From assembly GCF_004354085.1 (NCBI RefSeq), contig NZ_SMSE01000001.1:419335-483334 (forward strand): a stretch of DNA of 64,000 nt, written 5' to 3'. Under the pieces are notes generated by a model, which was not told where the DNA came from, made no database searches, and saw nothing but the letters and a program-made list of their open reading frames with translations. Both the position numbers and the translations under genes were made by a program. Source of the DNA: Seongchinamella unica (GTDB lineage Bacteria > Pseudomonadota > Gammaproteobacteria > Pseudomonadales > Halieaceae). This document shows, piece by piece, positions 63,795 through 64,000 of this stretch (positions within the stretch are counted from its first letter, which is position 1; each line of letters starts with the position of its first letter).

Positions 63795-64000
63795 CTAGGC
63801 AGCGGCGACCGGGCTCAGGGAATAGGAAATGGGTGCCGTCGCCTCGTCCTCGAAAGTAACCACTTCCCAGGCATCGGGCTGGGCGATGAGGGCGCGCAGG
63901 GACGCGTTATTGAGGGCGTGACCTGACTTGTAAGCGCGGAATTCACCAATCAGGCTGTTGCCCAGCAGGTACAGGTCGCCGATGGCATCCAGCACCTTGT
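63795..64000 (-). CDS. lpxC: LpxC, UDP-3-O-acyl-N-acetylglucosamine deacetylase (3' end)
   Basis: This is the C-terminal end (67 complete codons plus stop) of LpxC, the committed enzyme of lipid A synthesis. The visible [10 protein letters not shown] and KSGHALNN motifs contain the zinc-ligand Asp and the catalytic His of the family. The gene continues beyond the window. Confidence 0.96.
   Translation of the reverse strand, partial: KVLDAIGDLYLLGNSLIGEFRAYKSGHALNNASLRALIAQPDAWEVVTFEDEATAPISYSLSPVAAA

Overview
The window looks like chromosomal DNA of a GC-rich marine-type gammaproteobacterium. The pil/chp/gsp gene content resembles Pseudomonas, but clusters such as secA-M23-lpxC and coaE-mutT-argJ have lost members found there. 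My best guess is a Cellvibrionales/Halieaceae relative, which is inference from gene content and order only. No prophage, CRISPR array, rRNA or tRNA was recognised.

Layout. 1-9.8 kb (minus strand): a Chp (Pil-Chp) chemosensory operon for twitching motility, pilG-pilI-pilJ followed by a ChpA that is split into two proteins. 10-13.2 kb: an unknown protein and a degenerate sigma-54-activator-like protein. 13.3-19.1 kb: a tyrosine-phosphatase-like lipid/protein phosphatase, cardiolipin synthase, an NSS sodium-dependent transporter, a large aminopeptidase P and a 59-residue rubredoxin. 19.2-30.6 kb: a complete type II secretion operon gspC-D-E-F-G-H-I-J-K-L-M-N. 30.7-33.4 kb: a tiny membrane protein, trmH, beta-carbonic anhydrase and a degenerate GGDEF protein. 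33.5-36.4 kb (plus): a YkoF-like thiamine-binding protein, a ThiK/choline-kinase-like kinase, a ketopantoate reductase and a YhhN lysoplasmalogenase. 36.4-39.3 kb: a Ser/Thr kinase paired with an FHA/sigma-54 activator. 39.4-47.5 kb: ampE, ampD, nadC, rraA, an acyl-CoA dehydrogenase, a LysR regulator and glcB. 47.5-52.8 kb: a GT2 glycosyltransferase, two large TMTC-like GT-C membrane proteins and pilA. 53.5-58 kb: pilB, pilC, pilD and coaE. 58.2-64 kb: mutT, argJ, secA, an M23 peptidase and the 3' end of lpxC.

How it works together. PilA, PilB, PilC and PilD build the type IVa pilus, and the Chp system at the left end should control its extension and retraction. PilD should also process the pseudopilins GspG-K, because the gsp operon has no gspO. 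pilA has a good -24/-12 (sigma-54) promoter with an upstream inverted repeat suited to a PilR-type activator.

The most interesting region is the pilA-linked cassette. It holds two tandem paralogous GT-C proteins with SKENG and EHRNYLPS motifs, plus a DPM1-like GT2. It is markedly AT-richer than its surroundings and has a sharp composition break inside the outer GT-C gene. I infer a horizontally exchanged pilin-glycosylation cassette. Other notable items are the split ChpA, two proteins with degenerate GGDEF domains (one keeping the c-di-GMP inhibitory site), an FHA-sigma54/kinase pair without a type VI system, palindromic repeats with compensatory stem changes, and a 16-unit 9-bp tandem array that appears to have grown from the end of one of those palindromes.
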